Shown: in pieces, positions 1-7,006 of the stretch | How the letters are laid out: the number at the start of each line of letters is the position of its first letter | Numbering within the stretch: position 1 is the stretch's first letter | DNA from: Micrococcales bacterium 72-143 | GTDB lineage: Bacteria > Actinomycetota > Actinomycetes > Actinomycetales > Microbacteriaceae | Direction: 5' to 3' | NCBI GenBank assembly: GCA_001898835.1 | Contig: MKVM01000001.1 | Location: forward strand, 62,001-126,000 | DNA: 64,000 nucleotides | The notes under the pieces: model-generated | The model's database searches: none | What the model was told of the DNA's origin: nothing | What the model saw: the letters and a program-made list of their open reading frames with translations, nothing else | Position numbers and translations under genes: made by a program

Positions 1-2
1 GC

Positions 3-401
3 ATCTCGTTGAACTCCGCGGCGAATCAGCGGGGGATCGACGGGTATTTCACGGGCGCTCCTCTCGAAGGCCGCAGCGTCAACGTCAAGTGGTATCTCAA
101 ACGGGAAGGGATCCTGGACCTGTCGCCGTCGGGGGCACCGGACTACTACCTGGTTCTCACCGGGCCCGCGTCAGCTGCGCGTTCGTCAGCCGGCACGACC
201 CGGCCGTGGCGGATCGACTTCGTCTACCTCTTCGACGCGAAGGAACTCCATACGGACCTCGCCGTGCGCGGTCGGCGGATCGGCGTGGCCTCAAGCGTTC
301 GTCGATCGACGTGGGAGAGCGCGGAGATATACCCGACGGAGAGCGCCCGGCTCCCGTTGACCCCTCAGCAGCGCTCGGCGCTGGCGGGCTTCGCCCTCTG
401 A
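3..401 (+). CDS. 3' end of an unrecognised gene (5' truncated by window)
   Basis: The frame is open from the window edge to a TGA at 399-401, so the TTG start offered by the ORF track at 9 is probably internal. About 132 C-terminal residues are visible. They contain alternating beta-like and charged segments (VNVKWYLKREG, DYYLVLTGP, RIDFVYLFDA) and end in a short helical tail. There is no membrane segment, no cysteine cluster and no family motif I can name. The VNVKW-then-DYYLVL pattern would fit an alpha/beta nuclease-like or ligand-binding fold, but that is a guess. Its 3' neighbour parA is convergent, so the two genes share the repeat-containing junction at 402-592. Coding is supported by the conserved codon-position GC pattern and the lack of stops. 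Confidence 0.55.
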   Translation: MSLNSAANQRGIDGYFTGAPLEGRSVNVKWYLKREGILDLSPSGAPDYYLVLTGPASAARSSAGTTRPWRIDFVYLFDAKELHTDLAVRGRRIGVASSVRRSTWESAEIYPTESARLPLTPQQRSALAGFAL

Positions 402-462
402 CCGGTCGGCAGCATCCCGCGAGCTGACGCCGCGCGCTGCGGCCCGCTGTCTTCCCCTGCTT

Positions 463-587
463 GCTGTTGTGCAGGAGGCGACGCGGCGGCCGGCGCGCAA
501 TGCCCCGGAAATCCGGGGGAGTCGACTCAGGAAACCTGACAACCGCGTGAGATCTCCTGCATAACAGCAGATCTCCTGCACAACAGC
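463..587. repeat. Three copies of a 15-bp motif (one inverted) with two hairpins, in a convergent junction
   Basis: The 15-mer CTCCTGCAYAACAGC occurs at 554-568 and 573-587 as direct repeats 19 bp apart, and again at 463-477 in inverted orientation. Copies 1 and 3 are exact reverse complements, so a stem can form across roughly 95 nt. Between the arms sit two small palindromes: CCCCGG/CCGGGG with loop AAAT at 503-518, and TCAGG/CCTGA with loop AAA at 527-539. The block fills most of the gap between the truncated gene (stop 401) and parA (stop 593), so it is 3' of both. There is no T-run. A bidirectional terminator, a dispersed intergenic repeat or a protein-binding array are all possible. Seen directly; the function is inferred. 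Confidence 0.6.
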
Positions 588-592
588 GGCGG

Positions 593-1396
593 CTAGCTCG
601 GCTGCACCTCGTGCAGCCGCGAGGTGCGCAGCACGCGCTCGAGCAGCACGTCGAAGTTGTGCGCCATCTCCTGCGCGCCCTCGCCCGGCCACACGTGCAG
701 CGGCTTCGCGGCACCCTGCGCCTGCTGCAGCGAGGTGCGCTCGGGCAGCTGCGGTGCGAGCACGAGCGGGCCGAACATGTCGCGCAGCTCCTTGATGCGG
801 AACTGGTGCTCGAGCGACTGCACGCGCGCGCGGTTGACGATGATGCCGAGAGGCTGCAGCCGCGGCGAGATGCCGCGCCGGATCTCCTCGATCGCGCGGA
901 GGGCGCGGTCGGCGGCCGCCACCGAGAACAGGCCGGGCTCGGTCACCACCGCGACCCGGTCGGATGCCGCCCACGCCGTGCGGGTGAGCGCGTTGAGCGA
1001 CGGCGCGCAGTCGATGAGCACGAGCTCGTACTCCTTCTCGACGTGCGCGAGCGCCTCCTCCAGCTTCCAGATGTCGCGGATCGAGGGGTGCGGCCCGTCG
1101 AAGTTGATCGCCGAGGGCGAGCCGATGAGCACGTCGATCTTGCCGGTGCGTCCGCGCGTCCAGCCGGAGGGCGCGATCGCCGCGCGGACGATCTTCTCCT
1201 TCGGGGAGGCGAGCACGTCGGCGACGTTGAGGTGGCCGGCCACGTTGATGTCCATGCCGGTCGAGACATCCGACTGCGGATCGAGGTCGACCACGAGCGT
1301 CGAGATGCCGCGCGCGAAGGCCGCGGAGGCGAGTCCGAGCGTCACCGTGGTCTTCCCCACGCCCCCCTTGAGGGAGCTGACGCTCAGAACGTGCAC
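593..1396 (-). CDS. ParA family ATPase (orphan)
   Basis: A deviant Walker-A ParA/MinD-type ATPase of 267 aa. KGGVGKTT is at residues 10-17, DLDPQSD at about 37-43, and the Walker B stretch VLIDCAPS is near 126-133, so the fold is complete. I chose the GTG at 1394-1396 over the upstream ATG of the ORF track (1435). An AGGTAGGG-like ribosome site precedes it, and the family starts directly with the VLSVSSLKGG strand. No ParB gene or obvious parS lies nearby, so chromosome partitioning is not demonstrated; such orphans also position other cargo at the pole or nucleoid. The gene diverges from pyc across only 80 nt. A perfect 9-bp hairpin (CGGCTGCAC, loop CTC) lies in its last codons at 599-619 and may help end transcription. 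Confidence 0.9.
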   Translation of the reverse strand: MHVLSVSSLKGGVGKTTVTLGLASAAFARGISTLVVDLDPQSDVSTGMDINVAGHLNVADVLASPKEKIVRAAIAPSGWTRGRTGKIDVLIGSPSAINFDGPHPSIRDIWKLEEALAHVEKEYELVLIDCAPSLNALTRTAWAASDRVAVVTEPGLFSVAAADRALRAIEEIRRGISPRLQPLGIIVNRARVQSLEHQFRIKELRDMFGPLVLAPQLPERTSLQQAQGAAKPLHVWPGEGAQEMAHNFDVLLERVLRTSRLHEVQPS

Positions 1397-1476
1397 GAGA
1401 AGCCACCCTACCTTCACTAGTCTGAAAGAAGCCAAAGCCCCCCGCCGCGTCCCGCCCAGAGGCAGGAAAGGACCGC

Positions 1477-4400
1477 ATGTTCTCGAAGATCCTGGTCGCC
1501 AACCGAGGTGAGATCGCCATCCGCGCGTTCCGCGCCGCCTACGAGCTCGGCGCCCGCACGGTGGCCGTGTACCCCTGGGAGGATCGCAACTCGATGCACC
1601 GCCTCAAGGCGGACGAGGCGTACCTGATCGGCGAGGAGGGGCACCCGGTCCGGGCGTACCTCGACGTCGACGAGATCATCCGGGTGGCGAAGGAGTCGGG
1701 CGCCGACGCGATCTACCCGGGCTACGGCTTCCTCTCCGAGAACCCGGAGCTCGCCGCCGCGGCGGCCGCCAACGGCATCACCTTCATCGGCCCCGGAGAG
1801 CACGTCCTCGAGATGGCGGGCAACAAGGTCACCGCGAAGGAGCACGCCATCTCCGCCGGCGTGCCCGTGCTCAGGTCGACCCCCGCGACGACCGACATCG
1901 AGGAGCTGCTGCGCGGCGCCGACGAGATCGGCTTCCCCGTCTTCGCGAAAGCGGTCGCGGGCGGCGGCGGTCGCGGGATGCGGCGCGTCGACACGCGCGA
2001 GGAGCTGCGGCCGGCGCTCGAGGCGGCGATGCGGGAGGCCGACAGCGCCTTCGGCGACCCCACCATGTTCATCGAGCAGGCCGTCGTGCGGCCGCGTCAC
2101 ATCGAGGTGCAGATCCTCGCCGACGCCACAGGCGAGACGATCCACCTCTTCGAGCGCGACTGCTCGGTGCAGCGCCGCCACCAGAAGGTCGTCGAGATCG
2201 CGCCGGCGCCGAACCTCGACGACACCATCCGCCAGGCGATGTACCGCGACGCGGTCGCCTTCGCGAAGTCGATCGGCTACGTCAACGCGGGCACCGTCGA
2301 GTTCCTGCTCGACACGGCAGGCGAGCGCGCCGGGCAGCACGTCTTCATCGAGATGAACCCGCGCATCCAGGTCGAGCACACCGTCACCGAGGAGGTCACG
2401 GACGTCGACCTCGTGCAGGCGCAGATGCGGATCGCGGCGGGGGAGACCCTCGCCGACCTCGGGCTCAGCCAGGAGGAGCTCCAGCCGCGGGGCTTCGCCA
2501 TCCAGTGCCGCATCACGACCGAGGACCCGGCGGCCGGCTTCCGGCCCGACACGGGCAAGATCACGACCTACCGCTCGCCGGGCGGCGCCGGCATCCGGCT
2601 CGACGGCGGCACCGTCGCAGCGGGCGCCCAGGTGTCGCCCTACTTCGACTCGATGCTCGTCAAGATGATCTGCCGCGGGCGCGACTTCCCGTCGGCCGTG
2701 CGCCGGGCGCGCCGCGGCCTCGCCGAGTTCCGCCTGCGCGGGGTGGCGACCAACATCCCCTTCCTGCAGGCAGTGTTCGACGACCCCGACTTCCTCGCCG
2801 GCGACGTGTCGACCTCGTTCATCGAGGAGCGCCCCTGGCTCGTGCGGGGTCGCGAGTCGCGCGACCGCGGCACGAAGATCCTCAACTGGCTCGCCGACAT
2901 CACCGTCAACCACCCGAACGGCGCGGGAGAGGGTGCGATCGATCCCGCGCTCAAGCTCCCGCCCCTCGATCTCGCGACGCCCGCCCCCGCGGGGTCGCGC
3001 CAGCGCCTTCTCGAGCTCGGGCCTGCGGGCTTCGCGTCCGCCCTCCGCGCGCAGACGAGCCTCGCGGTGACCGAGACGACGTTCCGCGACGCCCACCAGT
3101 CGCTGCTCGCGACGCGCGTGCGCACCAAGGACCTCGTCGCCGTCATGCCGTACGTCGCCCGCCTCACCCCCGAACTGCTCTCGGTGGAGGCCTGGGGCGG
3201 TGCCACCTACGACGTCGCGCTGCGCTTCCTCGGAGAGGACCCGTGGGAGCGGCTCGCCGCGATGCGCGAGGCGCTGCCGAACATCGCCATCCAGATGCTG
3301 CTGCGCGGGCGCAACACGGTCGGCTACACGCCGTACCCGACGGAGGTCACCGAGGCGTTCGTGCGCGAGGCGGCCGCGACCGGCGTCGACATCTTCCGCA
3401 TCTTCGACGCCCTCAACGACGTCGACCAGATGCGACCGGCGATCGACGCGGTGCTCGCGACCGGCTCGACGATCGCCGAGGTGGCCCTCTGCTACACGGG
3501 CGACCTGCTCGACCCCGCCGAGGACCTCTACACCCTCGACTACTACCTGCGGCTCGCGGAGCAGATCGTCGAGGCCGGCGCCCACATCCTCGCCATCAAG
3601 GACATGGCGGGCCTGCTGCGCGCCGGCGCCGCCGAGAAGCTCGTCGCGGCCCTGCGCGAGCGCTTCGACCTGCCCGTGCACGTGCACACCCACGACACCG
3701 CAGGCGGCCAGCTCGCGACGCTGCTCGCGGCGAGCCGGGCCGGCGCGGATGCGGTCGACGCGGCGAGCGCGCCGATGGCTGGCACCACGAGCCAGCCGAG
3801 CCTCTCGGCGCTCGTCGCCGCGACCGCGCACACCGACCGCGACACGGGTCTCTCCCTCGCCGCCGTGAGCGACCTCGAGCCCTACTGGGAGGCCGTGCGC
3901 CGCGCCTACAAGCCGTTCGAGTCCGGCCTCCCGGGGCCCACCGGCCGCGTCTACCACCACGAGATCCCCGGCGGTCAGCTGTCCAACCTGCGCCAGCAGG
4001 CGATCGCGCTCGGGCTGGGCGACCAGTTCGAGAAGGTGGAGGACTGGTACGCGGCCGCCAACCGCATCCTCGGTCGCCCCACCAAGGTCACGCCCTCGTC
4101 CAAGGTCGTCGGCGACCTGGCGCTGCAGCTCGCCGCGACGAACGCCGACCCGGCCGACTTCGAGGAGAACCCCGACAAGTACGACATCCCCGACTCGGTC
4201 ATCGGCTTCATGGCCGGCGAGCTCGGCGACCTGCCCGGCGGATGGCCGGAGCCGTTCCGCAGCAAGGTGCTGAAGGGCCGCGAGGTCAGGATCGGAGTCG
4301 AGCAGCTGAGCGACGACGACCGCGCGGGACTCGCCGGCGACACCGCCGCGCGGCGCGAGACCCTCAACCGGCTGCTGTTCCCCGCGCCCACCCGCCAGTT

Positions 4401-4875
4401 CGAGCAGGTTCGCGAGCTGTTCGGCGACCTCTCGGCGGTGGACACCGTCGACTACCTGTACGGGCTCAAGCCCGGCGTCGAGCACACCGTGCACATCGGC
4501 CCCGGCGTGAGCCTGTTCGTGGGTCTCGAGGCGATCGGCGAGGCCGACGACAAGGGCATGCGCACCGTCATGACCACCCTCAACGGGCAGCTGCGGCCGG
4601 TGTTCGTCCGCGACCGCTCGATCGCCGTGCAGACGGCGAGCGCGGAGAAGGCCGACACGAGCAAGCCCGGCCAGGTCGCCGCGCCGTTCTCGGGGGTCGT
4701 GACGCTCAAGGTCGCCGAGGGCGATCGCGTGGAGGCGGGGCAGCCCATCGCGACGATCGAGGCGATGAAGATGGAGGCCGCCATCACGACGCCCGTCGCG
4801 GGCACCATCGCGCGCCTCGCCATCCCGTCGACGCAGCAGGTGGACGCCGGGGACCTGCTCGTCGTCGTCCAGTAG
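1477..4875 (+). CDS. pyc: Pyruvate carboxylase
   Basis: Full-length (1132 aa) biotin-dependent anaplerotic enzyme that carboxylates pyruvate to oxaloacetate using ATP and bicarbonate in the cytosol. Domains run in the standard order. The biotin carboxylase part covers residues 1 to about 450, opening with KILVANRGEIAIR and carrying the GGGGRGMR ATP-grasp loop and an EMNPRIQVEHTVTE segment. The carboxyltransferase barrel spans about 530-1000 (TFRDAHQSLLATR, RNTVGYT, IKDMAG). The biotinyl domain is C-terminal with the acceptor lysine in EAMKMEA, K1098. An AGGAAAGGA ribosome site precedes the ATG. It is followed after 10 nt by the next ATPase gene, suggesting cotranscription. No truncation or frameshift is seen. 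Confidence 0.98.
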   Translation: MFSKILVANRGEIAIRAFRAAYELGARTVAVYPWEDRNSMHRLKADEAYLIGEEGHPVRAYLDVDEIIRVAKESGADAIYPGYGFLSENPELAAAAAANGITFIGPGEHVLEMAGNKVTAKEHAISAGVPVLRSTPATTDIEELLRGADEIGFPVFAKAVAGGGGRGMRRVDTREELRPALEAAMREADSAFGDPTMFIEQAVVRPRHIEVQILADATGETIHLFERDCSVQRRHQKVVEIAPAPNLDDTIRQAMYRDAVAFAKSIGYVNAGTVEFLLDTAGERAGQHVFIEMNPRIQVEHTVTEEVTDVDLVQAQMRIAAGETLADLGLSQEELQPRGFAIQCRITTEDPAAGFRPDTGKITTYRSPGGAGIRLDGGTVAAGAQVSPYFDSMLVKMICRGRDFPSAVRRARRGLAEFRLRGVATNIPFLQAVFDDPDFLAGDVSTSFIEERPWLVRGRESRDRGTKILNWLADITVNHPNGAGEGAIDPALKLPPLDLATPAPAGSRQRLLELGPAGFASALRAQTSLAVTETTFRDAHQSLLATRVRTKDLVAVMPYVARLTPELLSVEAWGGATYDVALRFLGEDPWERLAAMREALPNIAIQMLLRGRNTVGYTPYPTEVTEAFVREAAATGVDIFRIFDALNDVDQMRPAIDAVLATGSTIAEVALCYTGDLLDPAEDLYTLDYYLRLAEQIVEAGAHILAIKDMAGLLRAGAAEKLVAALRERFDLPVHVHTHDTAGGQLATLLAASRAGADAVDAASAPMAGTTSQPSLSALVAATAHTDRDTGLSLAAVSDLEPYWEAVRRAYKPFESGLPGPTGRVYHHEIPGGQLSNLRQQAIALGLGDQFEKVEDWYAAANRILGRPTKVTPSSKVVGDLALQLAATNADPADFEENPDKYDIPDSVIGFMAGELGDLPGGWPEPFRSKVLKGREVRIGVEQLSDDDRAGLAGDTAARRETLNRLLFPAPTRQFEQVRELFGDLSAVDTVDYLYGLKPGVEHTVHIGPGVSLFVGLEAIGEADDKGMRTVMTTLNGQLRPVFVRDRSIAVQTASAEKADTSKPGQVAAPFSGVVTLKVAEGDRVEAGQPIATIEAMKMEAAITTPVAGTIARLAIPSTQQVDAGDLLVVVQ

Positions 4876-4885
4876 GGTCGCACAC

Positions 4886-6193
4886 ATGGTGCGGAACACG
4901 GAGGGGGAGGACCCCCGGAGCACGGGCGCGCTCCCGGACGAGGGCGACGCCCTCCTCGCGTCGGCGCTTCCCGAGAGCCTCACCGTCTCGATCGAGCTGC
5001 CCGCGCCGCAGCACGAGCTTCCCGAGGACGAGCAGAAGGTGACCCTCGGGGAGGTGGTCGCCACGCCGAGCGCCGTCGGGCCGATGGTCGAGGGACCGGG
5101 CGGGGGGACCGTCACGATCGAGGTCGTCTCCGACATCGTGCACGTCGCCGACGAGGAGGCCGCCCCGACCTCCGAGAACACGGTCGTGCCGCTGCCCGCG
5201 GACGACGAGCTGTACTCGCGCCGCGACCGCAAGCGCGGCGTCTCCTCGACGCCGGAGCCGGCCGCCATGCTCACCGCCGACCGCCTGCTCGAGCCCAAGC
5301 GCAACAGGAACGCCCCCGAGGGCGGCTGGCCGGCCTTCGTGTACGCGAGCACCCTGCACCTCGTGAACCTCGGCGACTCGCCGAAGGTGCGCGAACGCAA
5401 GGCGCTCGACGCCCGCATCGGCAAGCGGCTGGAGGGCGGCACCCGCTTCGTGCCGATCCTCACCCGCAAGGGCGGCGTCGGCAAGACGACCGTCACGACG
5501 CTGCTCGGGATGGCGCTGGCCGACGTGCGCGAGGACCGCATCATCGCCGTCGACGCGAACCCCGACCGCGGCACCCTCTCCGAGCGCGTCGCCCGGCAGA
5601 CCCGGTCCACGGTGCGCGACATCGTCACCCACGCGGCCGCCATCAAGGACTTCAACGAGTTCTCGGCCCACGTGTCCCGCGACGAGACCCGCCTCGACGT
5701 GCTCGCATCGGACACCGACCCGCTGCTGTCGGAGGCGTTCGACGAGAACGACTACAACGTCGTCGCGGACCTCGTCTCCCGTTACTACTCGATCTGCCTC
5801 ACCGACTGCGGCACCGGCATCGTGCACTCCGTCATGCGGGCCACGCTGCAGCGCGCCGACGGCATCGTCGTCGTCTCCGGCGGCAGCGTCGACGAGGCGC
5901 GCCTCGCGTCCGAGACCCTCACCTGGCTCGAGGCGAACAACTACGGCGACCTCGTGCGGAACGCGGTCGTCGCGATCAACACCGCGACGCACGGCACGAA
6001 CCTCGTCAAGCTCGACGAGATCGACGCCCACTTCGCCTCCCGCGTGCGGTCCGTCGTGCGCATGCCGTACGACCCGGAGCTCGCCGCCGGCTCCGTCGTG
6101 CGGTGGAGCAAGCTCAGGCCCTTCACCCGGGCCTCCGCCCGCGAGCTCGCCGCGCTCGTCATGGACGGCCTCCCGACCACCCGGAACGCGTGA
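4886..6193 (+). CDS. MinD/ParA-like ATPase with long acidic, Pro-rich N-terminal region
   Basis: The protein has 435 aa. Residues 1 to about 140 are acidic, proline- and alanine-rich and probably disordered. Residues 185-430 form a MinD/ParA-type ATPase with RKGGVGKTT around 194-202, an IAVDANPDRGTL loop near 225, and ICLTDCGTG as the Walker B strand. Actinobacterial proteins of this build occur near ESX loci and as free-standing genes; here no secretion component is adjacent, so the role is unassigned. It lies 10 nt after pyc, and its stop overlaps a possible GTG start of def (GTGA), so pyc, this gene and def are probably one transcript. It is the second ParA-type ATPase within 5 kb and shares no obvious sequence with the first outside the nucleotide-binding motifs. 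Confidence 0.88.
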   Translation: MVRNTEGEDPRSTGALPDEGDALLASALPESLTVSIELPAPQHELPEDEQKVTLGEVVATPSAVGPMVEGPGGGTVTIEVVSDIVHVADEEAAPTSENTVVPLPADDELYSRRDRKRGVSSTPEPAAMLTADRLLEPKRNRNAPEGGWPAFVYASTLHLVNLGDSPKVRERKALDARIGKRLEGGTRFVPILTRKGGVGKTTVTTLLGMALADVREDRIIAVDANPDRGTLSERVARQTRSTVRDIVTHAAAIKDFNEFSAHVSRDETRLDVLASDTDPLLSEAFDENDYNVVADLVSRYYSICLTDCGTGIVHSVMRATLQRADGIVVVSGGSVDEARLASETLTWLEANNYGDLVRNAVVAINTATHGTNLVKLDEIDAHFASRVRSVVRMPYDPELAAGSVVRWSKLRPFTRASARELAALVMDGLPTTRNA

Positions 6194-6201
6194 CCCGCCC
6201 C

Positions 6202-6699
6202 ATGACCGAACGACAGATCCGCCTCTTCGGCGACCCCGTGCTCCGCTCGCGCACCGACCCCATCGCCGACCCCGGCGACCCGCGCGTGCGCGCCCTCGTC
6301 GAGGACCTCGTCGAGACCGTCGAGCTGCCCGGCCGCGCGGGTCTCGCCGCGACCCAGATCGGGGTCGGCCTGCGCGCCTTCAGCGTCAACATCGACGGCG
6401 ACATCTCCTACGTCATCAACCCCGTCCTCGAGGTGGCGGGGGAGCCCGAGCTCGTCGACGAGGGTTGCCTCTCGGTGCCCGGCTTCTACTTCCCGCGGAT
6501 GCGGCACCCCTGGGCGCGCGTGACGGGCGTCGACGTCGACGGGAACGAGGTCGTGCTCGAGGGCGAGGGGCTCATGGCGCAGGCGCTGCAGCACGAGACC
6601 GACCACCTCGACGGCAAGCTCTACATCGAGGGCCTCGAGCCGGAGACCAAGCGCGAGGCGATGCGCGCCATCCGCCGGGCCGACTGGTTCCAGGCCTAG
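6202..6699 (+). CDS. def: Peptide deformylase
   Basis: Iron/zinc hydrolase that removes the N-formyl group from nascent proteins. All three family motifs are present: GLAATQIG near residues 47-54, EGCLS with metal-binding C89, and QHETDHLDG with H131 and H135 as ligands and E132 as the catalytic acid. With the ATG at 6202 the protein has 165 aa, a normal bacterial length. An in-frame GTG at 6190 overlaps the preceding stop as GTGA and would add four residues by translational coupling. No good ribosome site separates the two choices, so the start is uncertain by 12 nt. The extended ORF start at 6103 is excluded because it runs deep into the preceding gene. The gene is followed by repeat copy A. 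Confidence 0.95.
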   Translation: MTERQIRLFGDPVLRSRTDPIADPGDPRVRALVEDLVETVELPGRAGLAATQIGVGLRAFSVNIDGDISYVINPVLEVAGEPELVDEGCLSVPGFYFPRMRHPWARVTGVDVDGNEVVLEGEGLMAQALQHETDHLDGKLYIEGLEPETKREAMRAIRRADWFQA

Positions 6700-6717
6700 C
6701 CGCGACGTCGGCGGGCA

Positions 6718-6810
6718 CGGATCGTGCTTCCGGGACGCATGCCCCCGCGTGCCGCCTTCGGCGGCGCGCTCCCGCCAGTCCCGATGCCAGCGTCCCGGAA
6801 GCACGATCCG
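6718..6810. repeat. Convergent-junction palindromic repeat, copy A
   Basis: A perfect 21-bp inverted repeat (arms 6718-6738 and 6790-6810) encloses a 51-nt core (6739-6789). The core begins ATGCCCCCGCGTGCCGCC, contains a small GCCGCC/GGCGGC hairpin, and ends CGCTCCCGCCAGTCCCGATG plus CCA. Nearly the same core recurs at 43277-43328 and, on the other strand, at 47085-47136, but the arms here (ending TTCCGGGACGC) differ from theirs while still pairing perfectly. The element sits between the 3' ends of def (+) and fadD (-). As RNA it would fold into a long hairpin from either strand. No T-run follows, so it is not a classical intrinsic terminator. The rest of the 307-nt gene-free gap holds the two hairpins listed next and nothing else I recognise. 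Confidence 0.9.
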
Positions 6811-6866
6811 ACCCCGCCTCCTCGGGCAAGGCGGAACCTCAGCCAGCGCATCGAGTTGAAAGGGCA

Positions 6867-6893
6867 GAGGGCGCCGGACGCATCCGGCCCCTC
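6867..6893. terminator. Hairpin in the def/fadD convergent gap
   Basis: GAGGG-(C)-GCCGGA pairs with TCCGGC-CCCTC around a CGCA loop: eleven pairs with one bulged C. It lies downstream of both convergent genes. No U-tract follows on either strand, so termination activity is inferred only from position and stability. Confidence 0.4.
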
Positions 6894-6978
6894 CGCCTCC
6901 TCGCGACGCGCCGCGGGACTTGGCGGGGTCTCCACAGCGGACGGCGCGACCGCGCTCGTGCCGTTCGCGGAGCGACGT

Positions 6979-6996
6979 GCCGCGGATTACCGCGGC
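6979..6996 (-). terminator. Hairpin just past the fadD stop
   Basis: A perfect 7-bp stem, GCCGCGG/CCGCGGC with loop ATTA, lies about 10 nt beyond the fadD stop codon in the direction of fadD transcription. It lacks a U-run. It is a candidate 3'-end hairpin. Confidence 0.35.
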
Positions 6997-7006
6997 GCCA
7001 ACCAAC

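Noticed and set aside
1417-5715. 1432-aa minus-strand ORF
   Set aside because: It is antisense to pyc and the following ATPase, has Arg/Asp/Gly/His-rich shadow composition, and no domain. Long antisense ORFs are expected at this GC content.
6718-6810. Repeat copies as MITE or insertion sequence remnants
   Set aside because: No target-site duplication is evident, terminal arms differ between copies and no transposase fragment is present. A RAYT/REP-type origin is not excluded.
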